Positions 42,021 to 51,175 of a stretch of DNA of 64,000 bases are shown one piece after another. How positions within the stretch are numbered: the stretch's first letter is position 1; each line of letters begins with the position of its first letter. The notes beneath the pieces are model-generated. The model did not search any database and had not been told where the DNA came from. It saw only the letters and a program-made list of their open reading frames with translations. Source of the DNA: Actinoplanes nipponensis (GTDB taxonomy: Bacteria > Actinomycetota > Actinomycetes > Mycobacteriales > Micromonosporaceae); contig NZ_BOMQ01000071.1 of the NCBI RefSeq assembly GCF_016862275.1, forward strand, positions 1 to 64,000. Direction: 5' to 3'. Made by a program: the position numbers and the translations under genes.

Positions 42021-42056
42021 TTGACATGCAGGCAGATGACTGCATAACTTAGCGTG
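42021..42056 (+). promoter_or_regulatory. Leaderless promoter with overlapping operator of the ArsR-type gene
   Basis: TTGACA (42021-42026) and TAACTT (42045-42050) are separated by 18 nt, and transcription should start at about 42056, the GTG itself. The spacer is spanned by an inverted repeat ATGCAG-N8-CTGCAT (42026-42045), a typical dimer site for autoregulation by an ArsR repressor. Confidence 0.8.
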
Positions 42057-42802
42057 TGGATTTGGTGTTCAAGGCGCTGTCCGACCCGACTCGTCGGCTG
42101 CTGCTCGACCGGCTGCACGAGCAGAACGGGCAGACCCTCGCCGAGCTGTGCGCCCGGCTGGCCATGACCCGGCAGTCGGCCACCCAACACCTGGCCGTGC
42201 TCGAGGCGGCTAACCTCGTCGCCCCGGTCCGCCGTGGGCGGGAGAAGCTGCACTACCTCAACCCCGTGCCGCTGCACGAGGTGCAGCAGCGGTGGATCGA
42301 CAAGTTCGAGCAGCCCCGGCTGCGGAGCCTGAGCGCAATCAAGCGCAGAGCCGAGGAGACCATGAGCGACCGACCGGCCTTCGTCTACGTCACCTACATC
42401 GAGAGCACGCCCGAGCGGGTCTGGGCGGCGCTCACCGACGCGGACATCACCGCGCGTTACTGGGGTCATGCCAACGTCTCGGAGTGGACCGCCGGTTCCC
42501 GGTGGGAGCACGTCCGCACGGACGGATCCGGCATCGCCGACGTGGCGGGCACCGTGGTGGAGAGCACGCCGCCCCGGCGCCTGGTCACCACCTGGGACGG
42601 CGAGGACGACTCCTCGGTGGTCACCTTCGACATCGAGCGGTATCACGAGATCGTCCGGCTCACCGTGACCCACGAGAACCTCGCCGACGAGCGCGACCGG
42701 GCGGAGGCGGCGAGCGGTTGGGCGGCGGTGCTGGCCAACCTCAAGACGCTGCTCGAGACCGGTCACGTGCTGCCGCGGGAGCCGTGGGCGATGAGCCGCT
42801 GA
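42056..42802 (+). CDS. ArsR-type regulator fused to SRPBCC/AHSA1 domain
   Basis: The 248-aa single-frame fusion has an ArsR winged helix at 1-100: FKALSDPTRRLLLDRLHEQNG and LAMTRQSATQHLAVLEAANLV, wing GREKLHYL. An AHSA1-like lipid-pocket domain follows at about 105-240: YVTYIESTPERVWAALTDADI, ITARYWGHANVSEW, TTWDGEDDSSVVTF. The two parts are normally adjacent genes; an internal ATG at 42363 marks the old boundary and has an AGGAGA site. It may bind a hydrophobic effector through the second domain. Confidence 0.88.
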   Translation: MDLVFKALSDPTRRLLLDRLHEQNGQTLAELCARLAMTRQSATQHLAVLEAANLVAPVRRGREKLHYLNPVPLHEVQQRWIDKFEQPRLRSLSAIKRRAEETMSDRPAFVYVTYIESTPERVWAALTDADITARYWGHANVSEWTAGSRWEHVRTDGSGIADVAGTVVESTPPRRLVTTWDGEDDSSVVTFDIERYHEIVRLTVTHENLADERDRAEAASGWAAVLANLKTLLETGHVLPREPWAMSR

Positions 42803-42867
42803 CGCGCGGCCCGGCGTCGCACCTCAGGTGCCGGGCGAGGCGCGCCGGAAGCACTATCTTGTCCGGC

Positions 42868-43356
42868 ATGCCCATTTCGCCATATCTGCACAGCCTGCGC
42901 GAAGTCGTCGGGCACCGGCTGCTCCTGTTGCCCGGCGTCACGGCCGTCGTGCTCGACGACGCCGGCCGCCTGCTGCTCGGCCAGCGGTCGGACAACGGCA
43001 CCTGGGCCCTGATCGCCGGATCCATGGACCCGGGCGAGCAGCCCGCGGAGACGGTCGTGCGCGAGGTGTACGAGGAGACCGCCGTCCACGTCGTCCCGGA
43101 GCGGATCACCAGCGTGCTGACCCAGCCGCCGAACACCTACCCCAACGGCGACCGGACCGAGTTCGTCGACATCACCTTCCGCTGCCGGGCGGTCGGCGGC
43201 GAGGCCCGGGTCAACGACGACGAGTCACTGGCCGTGGGCTGGTTCGCGCCGGACGACCTGCCCCCGCTCAACGAGCTCAACACCCGACGCATCGCCTGGG
43301 CGCTCGCGCCGGACGCGGACGCCTGGTTCAGCGGCACGGCGCCGCGCCGGCCGTGA
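42868..43356 (+). CDS. NUDIX hydrolase
   Basis: The 162-aa protein carries the Nudix box GSMDPGEQPAETVVREVYEETA (G-x5-E-x7-R-E-V-x-E-E), preceded by LLLGQRSDNGTWALIAG. It hydrolyses a nucleoside diphosphate derivative of unknown identity. The start is ATG 42868. Confidence 0.93.
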   Translation: MPISPYLHSLREVVGHRLLLLPGVTAVVLDDAGRLLLGQRSDNGTWALIAGSMDPGEQPAETVVREVYEETAVHVVPERITSVLTQPPNTYPNGDRTEFVDITFRCRAVGGEARVNDDESLAVGWFAPDDLPPLNELNTRRIAWALAPDADAWFSGTAPRRP

Positions 43357-43362
43357 CCGCGG

Positions 43363-43911
43363 TCAGAGCGGGCGGGCCCGGACGTGATCGTCGTGCCACA
43401 CCGCGCCGACCAGGAACCGCTTGGTGCCGATGATCTCGAAGCCGTGCTTGGCGTAGAACCGCGCGGCCCGGGCGTTGCGCTGATTCACGCCCAGCCAGCA
43501 GAGCCGCGCCCCGGTCGCGGCGGCCGCTGCGAGGGTGGCCGTCATCAGCGTGGCCGCGATGCCGGAGCCGTGGTTCTCCGCGGCGACGTAGAACTTGCTG
43601 AGCTCGATCGCGGCGCCCCCCGGCGGATCGACGGCGGCGCCCACCACGACGGCGAGGTCCGGATCGGCGATCGGGCCGCCGACCAGCATGGCGTACCCGG
43701 CCATCGTGCCGTCGTCCTCGGCCACCAGCAGGATGCGGGCCGGGTCGGCCAGATAACCTTCGAAGCTCGCCCGGGCCAGGTGCGCGGCGACGAACGCATC
43801 GATGTCGGCCGCGAGGGTACCCGGTGGGGTGGCCAGGCCGAAGGTGCGAGCCGCGAGTTCGTGCAGCTCAGCCGCGTCCGCCGGAACGGCCCGCCGGGTG
43901 GTGATCGCCAT
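43363..43911 (-). CDS. GNAT-family N-acetyltransferase
   Basis: The 182-aa acyltransferase has RAVPADAAELHELAARTFG, LSKFYVAAENHGSGIAATLM (acetyl-CoA loop) and WLGVNQRNARAARFYAKHGFEIIGTKRFLVG. The substrate is unknown. It is convergent with the Nudix gene and divergent from the hexosaminidase gene. Confidence 0.92.
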   Translation of the reverse strand: MAITTRRAVPADAAELHELAARTFGLATPPGTLAADIDAFVAAHLARASFEGYLADPARILLVAEDDGTMAGYAMLVGGPIADPDLAVVVGAAVDPPGGAAIELSKFYVAAENHGSGIAATLMTATLAAAAATGARLCWLGVNQRNARAARFYAKHGFEIIGTKRFLVGAVWHDDHVRARPL

Positions 43912-44022
43912 GGCGCCACGATATCGGCGACGTGACGCGGGCCATCGGGACGGCCCGGAACTGGAAAGAGGGTTTAGAGTCGTGCCGACCGATCGGCGGT
44001 CGGAGACCCGGAGGATGAAGCG

Positions 44023-45543
44023 GTGAGCGAACCGGCAGTGCAGCGCAGAGGGCTCGGCGACGTGATTCCCCGGCCGGCCGAGGTGCGGCCCGACCCGGCC
44101 GCCGACTTCCGCATCGGTACGGGCACAGCCATCCGTACGGCGCCCGGTTCGGCCGCCGCCCGCCGCGTCGGTGAGCACCTCGCCGCCCTGCTGCGCCCGG
44201 CCACCGGCTTCGCCCTGCCGGTCGGCGAGGAGTCCGGTGCGATCGCCCTGCTGCTCGACGACGGCGCGGAGACCGACGGCGAACCCGACGGCGACGAGGG
44301 CTACCGGCTCGAGATCACCCCGGAGGGTGTCACCGTGCGGGCCGCCGCGCCCGCCGGCCTGTTTGCCGCGGTGCAGACGCTGCGGCAGCTGCTGCCCGCG
44401 GAGATCGACGGGGCCGCCCCGCGCGACGCCGACTGGGTGCTGCCCGGCGGCCGGATCACCGACCGGCCGAGGTTCGCCTACCGCGGCGTGATGCTCGACA
44501 TCGCCCGGCGCTTCTTCACGGTCGCGGAGATCGAGGCCTATCTCGACTCGGTGGTGCAGTTCAAGATCAACCACCTGCACCTGCACCTGACCGACGACCA
44601 GGGCTGGCGGCTGGAGATCGACGGCTGGCCCCGGCTCACCGAGGTCAGCGGCGGGGCGGGTACGGGCGTCGACGGCGCCGGCCCCGGCTACCTGACCCGG
44701 GCCGACTACACCGAGCTGGTCGCGTACGCCGCCGAGCGGTTCGTCACGATCGTGCCCGAGATCGACATGCCGGGGCACGTCAACGCCGCCCAGGTGGCGT
44801 ACCCGGAGCTGACCGCCGACGGGACGGCGGTCGCCCCGCGCACCGACACCGAGGTCGGCTACAGCTCGCTGGTCGCCGGCAAGGAGGAGACGTACGCGTT
44901 CGTCGAGGACGTGGTGCGTGAGGTCGCGGCGCTGACCCCGGGGCCGTACCTGCACATCGGCGGGGACGAGGCCCAGGCCACCACCGCTGAGGACTACCGC
45001 ACGTTCATCCAGCGGGTGCTGCCGCTGGTCGCCAAGTACGGCAAGCGGGTGGTGGGCTGGCACGAGATGGCCGGCGTCGAGCTGCCGGAGACCGCGGTCG
45101 CGCAGTACTGGCGGATCGAGGCCGCCGACGAGGGCACCGCCCGCGCGGCGGCGAACGGCAGCAAGGTGATCATGTCGCCGGCCGACCGGACGTACCTGGA
45201 CATGAAGTACACCGCCGACAGCCCGCTCGGCCTGGACTGGGCCGGCGTGATCGACGTCGAGCGCTCGTACGACTGGGACCCGGCCGAGCGGCTCCCCGGC
45301 GTGGGCGAGGAGGCGCTGCTGGGCGTGGAGGCGGCGCTGTGGGCGGAGACGCTGCGCAGCCTGGCCGACGCGCAGACGATGACGTACCCGCGGCTGCCCG
45401 CGGTCGCGGAGATCGGCTGGTCGCCGCGCGCGAGCCACGACTGGGAGTCCTTCCGCCGCCGGCTGGCCGCCTTCGGCCCCCGCTGGCGCCACCAGGGCGT
45501 CGCCTTCCACCCGTCGCCGGAGATCCCCTGGGCCGAGGCCTGA
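44023..45543 (+). CDS. GH20 beta-N-acetylhexosaminidase
   Basis: The 506-aa enzyme has a GH20b N-terminal domain then a catalytic barrel with GVMLDIARRFFTV, INHLHLHLTDDQGWRLEIDGWP (in parts), EIDMPGHVNAA, the catalytic pair in LHIGGDEAQ (Asp-Glu), and WAETLRSL. It removes GlcNAc from chitin or cell-wall glycans. No signal peptide is seen, so it acts in the cytosol, likely in recycling. GTG 44023. Confidence 0.93.
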   Translation: MSEPAVQRRGLGDVIPRPAEVRPDPAADFRIGTGTAIRTAPGSAAARRVGEHLAALLRPATGFALPVGEESGAIALLLDDGAETDGEPDGDEGYRLEITPEGVTVRAAAPAGLFAAVQTLRQLLPAEIDGAAPRDADWVLPGGRITDRPRFAYRGVMLDIARRFFTVAEIEAYLDSVVQFKINHLHLHLTDDQGWRLEIDGWPRLTEVSGGAGTGVDGAGPGYLTRADYTELVAYAAERFVTIVPEIDMPGHVNAAQVAYPELTADGTAVAPRTDTEVGYSSLVAGKEETYAFVEDVVREVAALTPGPYLHIGGDEAQATTAEDYRTFIQRVLPLVAKYGKRVVGWHEMAGVELPETAVAQYWRIEAADEGTARAAANGSKVIMSPADRTYLDMKYTADSPLGLDWAGVIDVERSYDWDPAERLPGVGEEALLGVEAALWAETLRSLADAQTMTYPRLPAVAEIGWSPRASHDWESFRRRLAAFGPRWRHQGVAFHPSPEIPWAEA

Positions 45544-45572
45544 CCCCCGGACCCTGAACCCGGTCCCGGGCC

Positions 45573-45797
45573 TCAGGGCACCACGATTCGCACGCTGACG
45601 GCCACCACGCGCCGGCCCAGCACCCGCAGGGGAACGGGCCGGTCGTGGTGACGGCGGCGCAGGTCGGGCAGCCAGGCATAGCCCTTGATGCCGGCGGCGA
45701 GGGTCTGATCGAGGACGGCCGTGCCGTCGGGGATCCCCTGCGAGCGCCGAGCGAAACGGCACGGTGGGCCACCGCAGCGAACGTCCCGAAATCTTCC
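45573..45797 (-). pseudogene. Possible N-terminal remnant of a cytochrome P450
   Basis: An open minus-strand frame reads GIPDGTAVLDQTLAAGIKGY, then AWLPDLRRRHHDRPVPLRVL, then GRRVVAVSVRIVVP and a stop. This resembles the N-terminus of CYP152-type P450s (LD-TLA...GY-WL...RR...R-LGR). It has no start codon after the upstream TAA at 45798-45800 and no heme-binding region. The 45544-45932 gap holds nothing else recognisable. The assignment is by memory of the family, so it is tentative. Confidence 0.4.
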
Positions 45798-45932
45798 TTA
45801 AATCTTGCCGCCCGGGTGGTCCTGCGCGGCGGCGGATCCGCGCACGTCAGGAGCGTTCTTCGGCGCCGAATCGTGACCACCGGGCGGAGCGGCGGCTGCG
45901 GGCGGGTCGCGGGGCGGCCCTAGGCTGGCCGC

Positions 45933-48149
45933 GTGCAGAAGAGGGTGCTGGCATCGGCGACCGCGCTGGCCGGGTTCCTGCTCGTCGCCGCGGTGCAGCT
46001 GGCCCTGGTGGTGGTGCCGGTGCTGCTGCTGCTCTCGATGCTGCCGGGCGCCGTCGCGCTGCGGCTGGGCCTGCCCGTCTGCATCGCGACGGTCGGCGTG
46101 ATGGCGTACGCGACCTGGCGGGCTCTGCACACCCGCCGTCCCGAACCGGTCGGCATCCCGGTGACCCGCACGGACGCCCCGCAGCTGTGGGCGCTGCTCG
46201 ACGGCGCGGCGGCAGCGGCCGGCACCCGCGCCCCCGACCGGGTGACCATCGTCGCCGACGCGGCCGCGAAGATCATGGAGCGCACCCGGCTGCTCGGCCT
46301 GCTCGGCGGCCGCCGGGACCTCTACCTCGGCCTCCCGCTGCTGCAGGCCTGGGACGAGGCGCACCTGCGGGCGGTCGCGGCGCACGAGCTCGGCCACTTC
46401 TCGCCGCGGCTGGGCCGGCTCGCGCCGCTGGCCTACCGCGGCCGGCTGGCGGTCGGCCGCACGCTGCCGCGCATCCCGCCCCGCAACCCGGCCGGCCCGC
46501 TGCTGCGCGCGTACGCGAAGTTCTACCGCCGGGTCGACGCGCCCTTCAGCCGCGCGCAGGAGCTCACCGCCGACCGGATCGCCGCCGAGTACGCCGGTCC
46601 GGCCGCGGCCGCGGCGGTGCTGCGCGACCTGCCCGCGCTGGACGCCCTCCAGCGGATCTTCCACGCCGAGTACCTGGGCCCGGGCTGGCAGGCGGGGCAC
46701 GTGCCGGACGACCTCTTCGGCGGCTTCCTGCGGGTGCTCGCCGCCCGCGCGGACGACGTGGCGGTGCTGCGCGCCCGCGACCCGGGCACGCCGGGCGCCT
46801 GGGACACCCATCCACCGGTCGCCGAGCGGCTCGCCGCGCTGACCGCGACCGCGATCCCCGCGCAACCGGCTCCGTCCACGCCGGTCGAGCCGGACCGCGA
46901 GCTGGTCGGCGCGGTCGTCGCCGGCACGGCCGACCCCGCGACGTCGGGGACGGGTGCTCGCTCTGGCGCGGCCGACCCGGTGGGAACGAAACCGGATAAT
47001 TCGCCTGGCGAAGCCGATGCAGCCGATCTTGCCGGTCAGGCCCCGCCCACGGCCCTCGCCGGCGATACCTCCGAGGCGCCTTCCGCCGGTCGGGGCACTC
47101 CATCGCCGACCGCCGCGCCCACCGCGGGAAATCCCACCCCACCCGCCGCGGGAAGTCCTGCCGCGGAAATGCCCGCCGCACCAAAGCCCGCCCCGGGAAA
47201 GCCCGCCGCACCAAAGCCCGCCGCATCCCGCCGCCCCCTCGCCCCCGAGCTGGGTGCGCCGGCCGGCGACCTGGTCCCCGACCTGCCCGGCCTGGGCCGC
47301 GCACTCCAGGGCGTCGCCTTCCCCGCCCAGGGCCGCACGACGGTCGACTGGGACACCTTCTTCGGCGCGGCCCGCACTGTCGAGATGCAGCGTGAGGCCG
47401 ACGGCGCCCTGGCCACGATCTCCCGCGCCGCCGGCGTCCCCGTCGCCAACGCCGCCGACGTGCTCGACCTGGCCGCCGACGGCCGGCTGCACAAGGCCGC
47501 CGAGTCGGTCTTCGCCGGGCTGCCCGCCGACGAGACCGCCGGCCGGGTTGCCGAGCTGGTCACGCTGCTGCTCGCGCTGGCCGCGCTGCGCAGCGGGGCG
47601 GCCCGCTGGCGGCACAGCTGGACCGGCAACGCCGAGCTGATCGCGGCCGACGGCGCCCACCTCGACCTGGGTGGCCTGGCCGCGCTGGCCAGCGACCCGG
47701 CGACGGTCGTGACCGCCCGGGAGCGGCTCGCCGAGCTGGGCATCGACGCGGCGGCCGGGCCGGGCGCGGAGACCGCGCGGACCCGGCCCGAGGTGGTCGG
47801 CGGCGTGGTCAACCTGGTCGTGGACGGCGCCCGTACGGATCTGCTCATCGTCGACACCGGACTGTTCCTGGTGCCGGGGTTGCCCCGGTCGCAGAACGGT
47901 TCGGCGAAGCGGCGGCTGGCCCGGTTCGCGGCGGCCGACGTGCCGCTGCGCGAGGAGACCGCGCCCGGCAGCCGGTTCCTGCCGTACGCCGAGATCGCCG
48001 GCGCCACCCGGACCCGGCGGCGGAGCTGGGACCTGCGCCTGCGCGACGGCGGGGCGGTGAGCGTACGGACCGCGCTCGACTCGGACGAGCTGCCGGGCGG
48101 CTGGGCCGCGCTGGACGACGCCGTGGCGTTCCTGGCCCGCAGCAGATAG
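45933..48149 (+). CDS. M48-family membrane metallopeptidase with large C-terminal extension
   Basis: The 738-aa protein has two N-terminal membrane helices (10-63) and an M48 peptidase domain with zinc site AVAAHELGHFSPR and downstream SRAQELTADRIAAEYAG. A 130-aa Pro/Ala/Lys-rich linker follows (about 320-430). The C-terminal domain of about 300 aa has no recognised family (TVEMQREADGALATISRAAG, LIVDTGLFLVPGLPRSQNG). GTG 45933 start. Confidence 0.82.
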   Translation: MQKRVLASATALAGFLLVAAVQLALVVVPVLLLLSMLPGAVALRLGLPVCIATVGVMAYATWRALHTRRPEPVGIPVTRTDAPQLWALLDGAAAAAGTRAPDRVTIVADAAAKIMERTRLLGLLGGRRDLYLGLPLLQAWDEAHLRAVAAHELGHFSPRLGRLAPLAYRGRLAVGRTLPRIPPRNPAGPLLRAYAKFYRRVDAPFSRAQELTADRIAAEYAGPAAAAAVLRDLPALDALQRIFHAEYLGPGWQAGHVPDDLFGGFLRVLAARADDVAVLRARDPGTPGAWDTHPPVAERLAALTATAIPAQPAPSTPVEPDRELVGAVVAGTADPATSGTGARSGAADPVGTKPDNSPGEADAADLAGQAPPTALAGDTSEAPSAGRGTPSPTAAPTAGNPTPPAAGSPAAEMPAAPKPAPGKPAAPKPAASRRPLAPELGAPAGDLVPDLPGLGRALQGVAFPAQGRTTVDWDTFFGAARTVEMQREADGALATISRAAGVPVANAADVLDLAADGRLHKAAESVFAGLPADETAGRVAELVTLLLALAALRSGAARWRHSWTGNAELIAADGAHLDLGGLAALASDPATVVTARERLAELGIDAAAGPGAETARTRPEVVGGVVNLVVDGARTDLLIVDTGLFLVPGLPRSQNGSAKRRLARFAAADVPLREETAPGSRFLPYAEIAGATRTRRRSWDLRLRDGGAVSVRTALDSDELPGGWAALDDAVAFLARSR

Positions 48150-48346
48150 CCGCCGGTACGACTGAACCGTTCCGCACCGCAACGCGTGTCACCAGGGGAC
48201 GGTCGCATGTCCGACGGGACGAGTCACCAGCTTGTCACCAAGGGTCATCATGGGGTCCAGGATCGTTCGCTTACCCTTCGCCGAATTGGGTAGAAGAAGT
48301 CCACTCGCAGCGGCGATGATCGTCATCGACAGGGGGGAGGGGCGCT

Positions 48347-48850
48347 ATGGAGCGGGGACCACTGGCGCTCTTCGGGGCCATCGTCGCGATCGGCCTCGGA
48401 CCGGCGATGTGGCTCGGCGCGCAGTTCGGTCAGGTGACGTTGTCGCCCGATCGCCCGCCCGCCGTGACCACGGTGCAGAACGAGGTGGAGGCGCCGCGCG
48501 GCGGTTCCGGCGCGGGCGACGCGCCGGCCGGCACCGAGACGATCCGCTCCGAGCCCAAGGCCGACACCCAGCCGCTGACCCGGACCAAGAACGCCCGTCC
48601 GGCCGCGACCAGGTCGGCGTCGCCCTCGCCGTCGGAGTCCTCCGCGTCGACGCCGCCCACCGAACCCACCTCGCCGGGGACCTCGGGCCCGGGTGACGGC
48701 CAGACCACTCCGCCGACGGAGTCGACGACTTCGCCGGACGATCCGCCCCCGCCGGACGACGGGCCGGACGACCCGCCGCCCACCGACCCGCAGGGCGACC
48801 CGGCGCCCGGCTCCCAGGACTCCGGCGCGCCCAGCACCTCACTCGTCTGA
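48347..48850 (+). CDS. Membrane-anchored disordered protein
   Basis: The 167-aa protein has one N-terminal membrane helix (LALFGAIVAIGLGPAMWLGA) and then a Ser/Thr/Pro/Asp-rich extracellular tail with SPS, PPTEP and PDDPPPPDDGPDD runs. No domain is recognised. The tail-to-tail overlap with the WYL gene is 12 nt. RBS GGGGAGGGG precedes the ATG. Confidence 0.6.
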   Translation: MERGPLALFGAIVAIGLGPAMWLGAQFGQVTLSPDRPPAVTTVQNEVEAPRGGSGAGDAPAGTETIRSEPKADTQPLTRTKNARPAATRSASPSPSESSASTPPTEPTSPGTSGPGDGQTTPPTESTTSPDDPPPPDDGPDDPPPTDPQGDPAPGSQDSGAPSTSLV

Positions 48851-49882
48851 CGACTGCCCCACCCGCAGCCCGGGCCCTTCCGGCCCGGGCCGCGTGCTGT
48901 CCGCCCCGTCGGGCAGGTAGGTCCGGCCCATTCCGCGGGCGGTCTCCGCGAAGCGTTCGCGCAGCTCCGGCGGCGCCAGCACCTCGGCCTCCGCGCCCAG
49001 CTTGAGCAGCTCGATGTGGCCGTGGCGGATCGACTCGATCGGCACCGTCGTGGTCAGCCACCCGTCGTCGCCGGGCGGCCCGGCGCGCTCACGCGCCGTC
49101 CGCGACATCTCCGGCGGGAAGACGTACGCCATCCGGCCCAGCGCCTCGGCCGTCATCCGTACGGTGGCCTGCCCGGTGTAGACGCCCCGCTCGTACTGCT
49201 CCGTCCAGTCCCGCCAGAACGCCGCCAGGTCGAAGCCGGGCGGCCGGTCGGCGGGCTCGTCGAGCAGCGTGGCGTCGAGGACGTTCACCACCCGGTACGC
49301 CGTGACCCGGTCGCGGAAGCCGGCCACCAGGTACCAGCGTCCCGCCTTGAGCACCACGCCCAGCGGGGACAGCATCCGGGTCACCTCGCGGGGCGCCTTC
49401 CAGCGCCGGTACCGCACATCGATCATGCGGGCCTGCCACACCGCGTCGGCCACTGTCGCCAGGTGCGGGGTGGGCTCGTCGGCCCGGAACCAGCCCGGCG
49501 CGTCCAGGTGGAAGCGTTCGCGTACCCGGTCCGCCCGGTCCGCCAGCTCACCCGGCAGCGCCGCCCGCAGCTTGAGCTCCGCGGCCGCCAGCACCGAGCC
49601 GAGCCCGAGCTCGGCGGCCGGGCCGGGCATCCCGGCCAGGAACAGGGTGCCGGCCTCGTCGCCGGTGAGGCCGGTCAGCCGGGTGCGGTAGCCGTCGAGC
49701 AGCTGGTAGCCGCCGGCCGGGCCCCGGTCGGCGTAGACCGGCACGCCGGCCGCGCCGAGCGACTCGACGTCGCGGTACACGGTGCGCACCGACACCTCGA
49801 GCTCGCGGGCCAGTTCCTGGGCGGTCATCCGCCCGCGGTTCTGCAGCAACAGCAGCAGGGAGAGCAGCCGGGACGCGCGCAT
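48839..49882 (-). CDS. HTH-WYL transcriptional regulator
   Basis: The 347-aa protein has an HTH (RLLSLLLLLQNRGRMTAQELARELEVSVRTVYRDVESL, in parts), wing GVPVYADRGPAGGYQLL, and a WYL domain with MIDVRYRRWKAPREVTRMLSPLGVVLKAGRWYLVAGF, in parts. A conserved C-terminal WCX domain follows. The target is unknown. ATG 49882 was chosen as the start closest to the HTH. Confidence 0.9.
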   Translation of the reverse strand: MRASRLLSLLLLLQNRGRMTAQELARELEVSVRTVYRDVESLGAAGVPVYADRGPAGGYQLLDGYRTRLTGLTGDEAGTLFLAGMPGPAAELGLGSVLAAAELKLRAALPGELADRADRVRERFHLDAPGWFRADEPTPHLATVADAVWQARMIDVRYRRWKAPREVTRMLSPLGVVLKAGRWYLVAGFRDRVTAYRVVNVLDATLLDEPADRPPGFDLAAFWRDWTEQYERGVYTGQATVRMTAEALGRMAYVFPPEMSRTARERAGPPGDDGWLTTTVPIESIRHGHIELLKLGAEAEVLAPPELRERFAETARGMGRTYLPDGADSTRPGPEGPGLRVGQSSDE

Positions 49883-49952
49883 GCGCCCAGCATGGCACCG
49901 GCCGCGTGCGGTGAGCACGCGGCCGGGGACGGAGGGGCAGGTGGCGCCGGGG

Positions 49953-51164
49953 TCAGAGGCTGAGGATGCGGTTCAGCATGTCCCGGTAGCCGCGCAGCTG
50001 CACCCGCAGCTGCTCGGTGTCATCGGTGTCGCTGTGCAGGCCCTCGCGCTGCGCGCGCAGGCCGGCGGTGAGCTTTTCGACGGCCTCCTCGACCAGTCCG
50101 GCGGCCTCCGCGGCGGCGTCCTTGGGGCTGTCGACGAAGCGCAGCTGCACGTCCCGCCACCGCTCCTGGAAGGCCTGGGCGTCGCCCCGGTCGAAGAGGG
50201 TCTCGGCCGGCGCGGCGGGGGTCGTCGCCGCGGCCACCGGGACGGCCACGACGGCCGGGGTGGCCTCCGCGGCCGGGCGGTCGTCCGGGTCCTGGGCCGG
50301 GCGGTCGTCCGCGTCGACGGGCGCACCGGTGGCGGGCTCGACCACCTGCGGGTCGTCGAAGCTGCCCTCGTCCTTGAGGGCGGAGGCCGCCGGCTCGGGG
50401 CGGGCATCGTCGTCCAAGGTGGAGTCGTCGAGGGGCCGTTCGGTGCCGGGCTCGACGGCCCGGGGGTCGTCGAAGCCGCCGTCGTCCTTGAGCGTGCCGG
50501 ACGCCGGCGTGTCGGTCTCATCGTAGGTGGTGACCGATTCGTCGCGGTTGCCGTCGTGATCGCGGTCGGTGGTGTCGGTGGTGTCCGCGAGACCGGCGTC
50601 GGCGGTCCGGTCCGAGACCGCGCCGGGGCGGGTGTCGGTGTCGTCGTCGTCATCGAGCGGCACGTCGACGACGGCGTCGGGGTCGGTGCGCTCGGTGTCC
50701 GCGGTGCTGCCGGCGTACGTGTTGGTCGAGGACGTCACCACGCCGTCGCCGGGCGCGACGTTGGCGTCGTCGCCGACGCCCGAGTCGGCCGCCGAGTCGC
50801 GGTCGGTGGCCTGCCACCGGTCGTTCTCCGGGTTGGCCATCGCGGAGGCGGCCACCGCGCCGCCGACGGTGGAGGCGCCGAAGGCGGTCGGCTGAGGGCT
50901 CGGCTCGTGGAACGGCGGTGCGCCGGCGTCGTCCCGGTCCGGTACCGCGTCGGGGCTGCCGTCGCGGCGCTCGGGGTCGACGGCGACGGTGTCGTCGGCC
51001 GTGGCCGGGGTGTTCGACCAGGGCGACGGGGGTCGCTGGCTCGGTACGGCTACCGGGTCGGACTGCACCCGCTCCGGCCGGTCCTCGTCGGCGCGCGCCT
51101 CGGCCCGCTCGTCGGTGACCTGATCATCGCTGGACTCGCGGGCGTCGTTGGAGAAGAAACGCAT
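49953..51164 (-). CDS. Acidic disordered protein with C-terminal helical domain
   Basis: The 403-aa protein has residues 1-310 dominated by Asp, Thr and Pro, including two related DDGGFDDPRAVEPGT/DEGSFDDPQVVEPAT units. The last 95 residues are ordered: FQERWRDVQLRFVDSPKDAA, EEAVEKLTAGLRAQREGL, QLRVQLRGYRDMLNRIL. This end resembles the C-terminal domain of the next upstream gene, 12 nt away, so the two form an operon and share a domain. Confidence 0.65.
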   Translation of the reverse strand: MRFFSNDARESSDDQVTDERAEARADEDRPERVQSDPVAVPSQRPPSPWSNTPATADDTVAVDPERRDGSPDAVPDRDDAGAPPFHEPSPQPTAFGASTVGGAVAASAMANPENDRWQATDRDSAADSGVGDDANVAPGDGVVTSSTNTYAGSTADTERTDPDAVVDVPLDDDDDTDTRPGAVSDRTADAGLADTTDTTDRDHDGNRDESVTTYDETDTPASGTLKDDGGFDDPRAVEPGTERPLDDSTLDDDARPEPAASALKDEGSFDDPQVVEPATGAPVDADDRPAQDPDDRPAAEATPAVVAVPVAAATTPAAPAETLFDRGDAQAFQERWRDVQLRFVDSPKDAAAEAAGLVEEAVEKLTAGLRAQREGLHSDTDDTEQLRVQLRGYRDMLNRILSL

Positions 51165-51175
51165 GGTCAGGCTCC

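Noticed and set aside
45933..48149. Two separate genes for the M48 peptidase and its C-terminal domain
   Set aside because: The frame is continuous through the Pro/Ala linker with no stop and no internal ribosome site.
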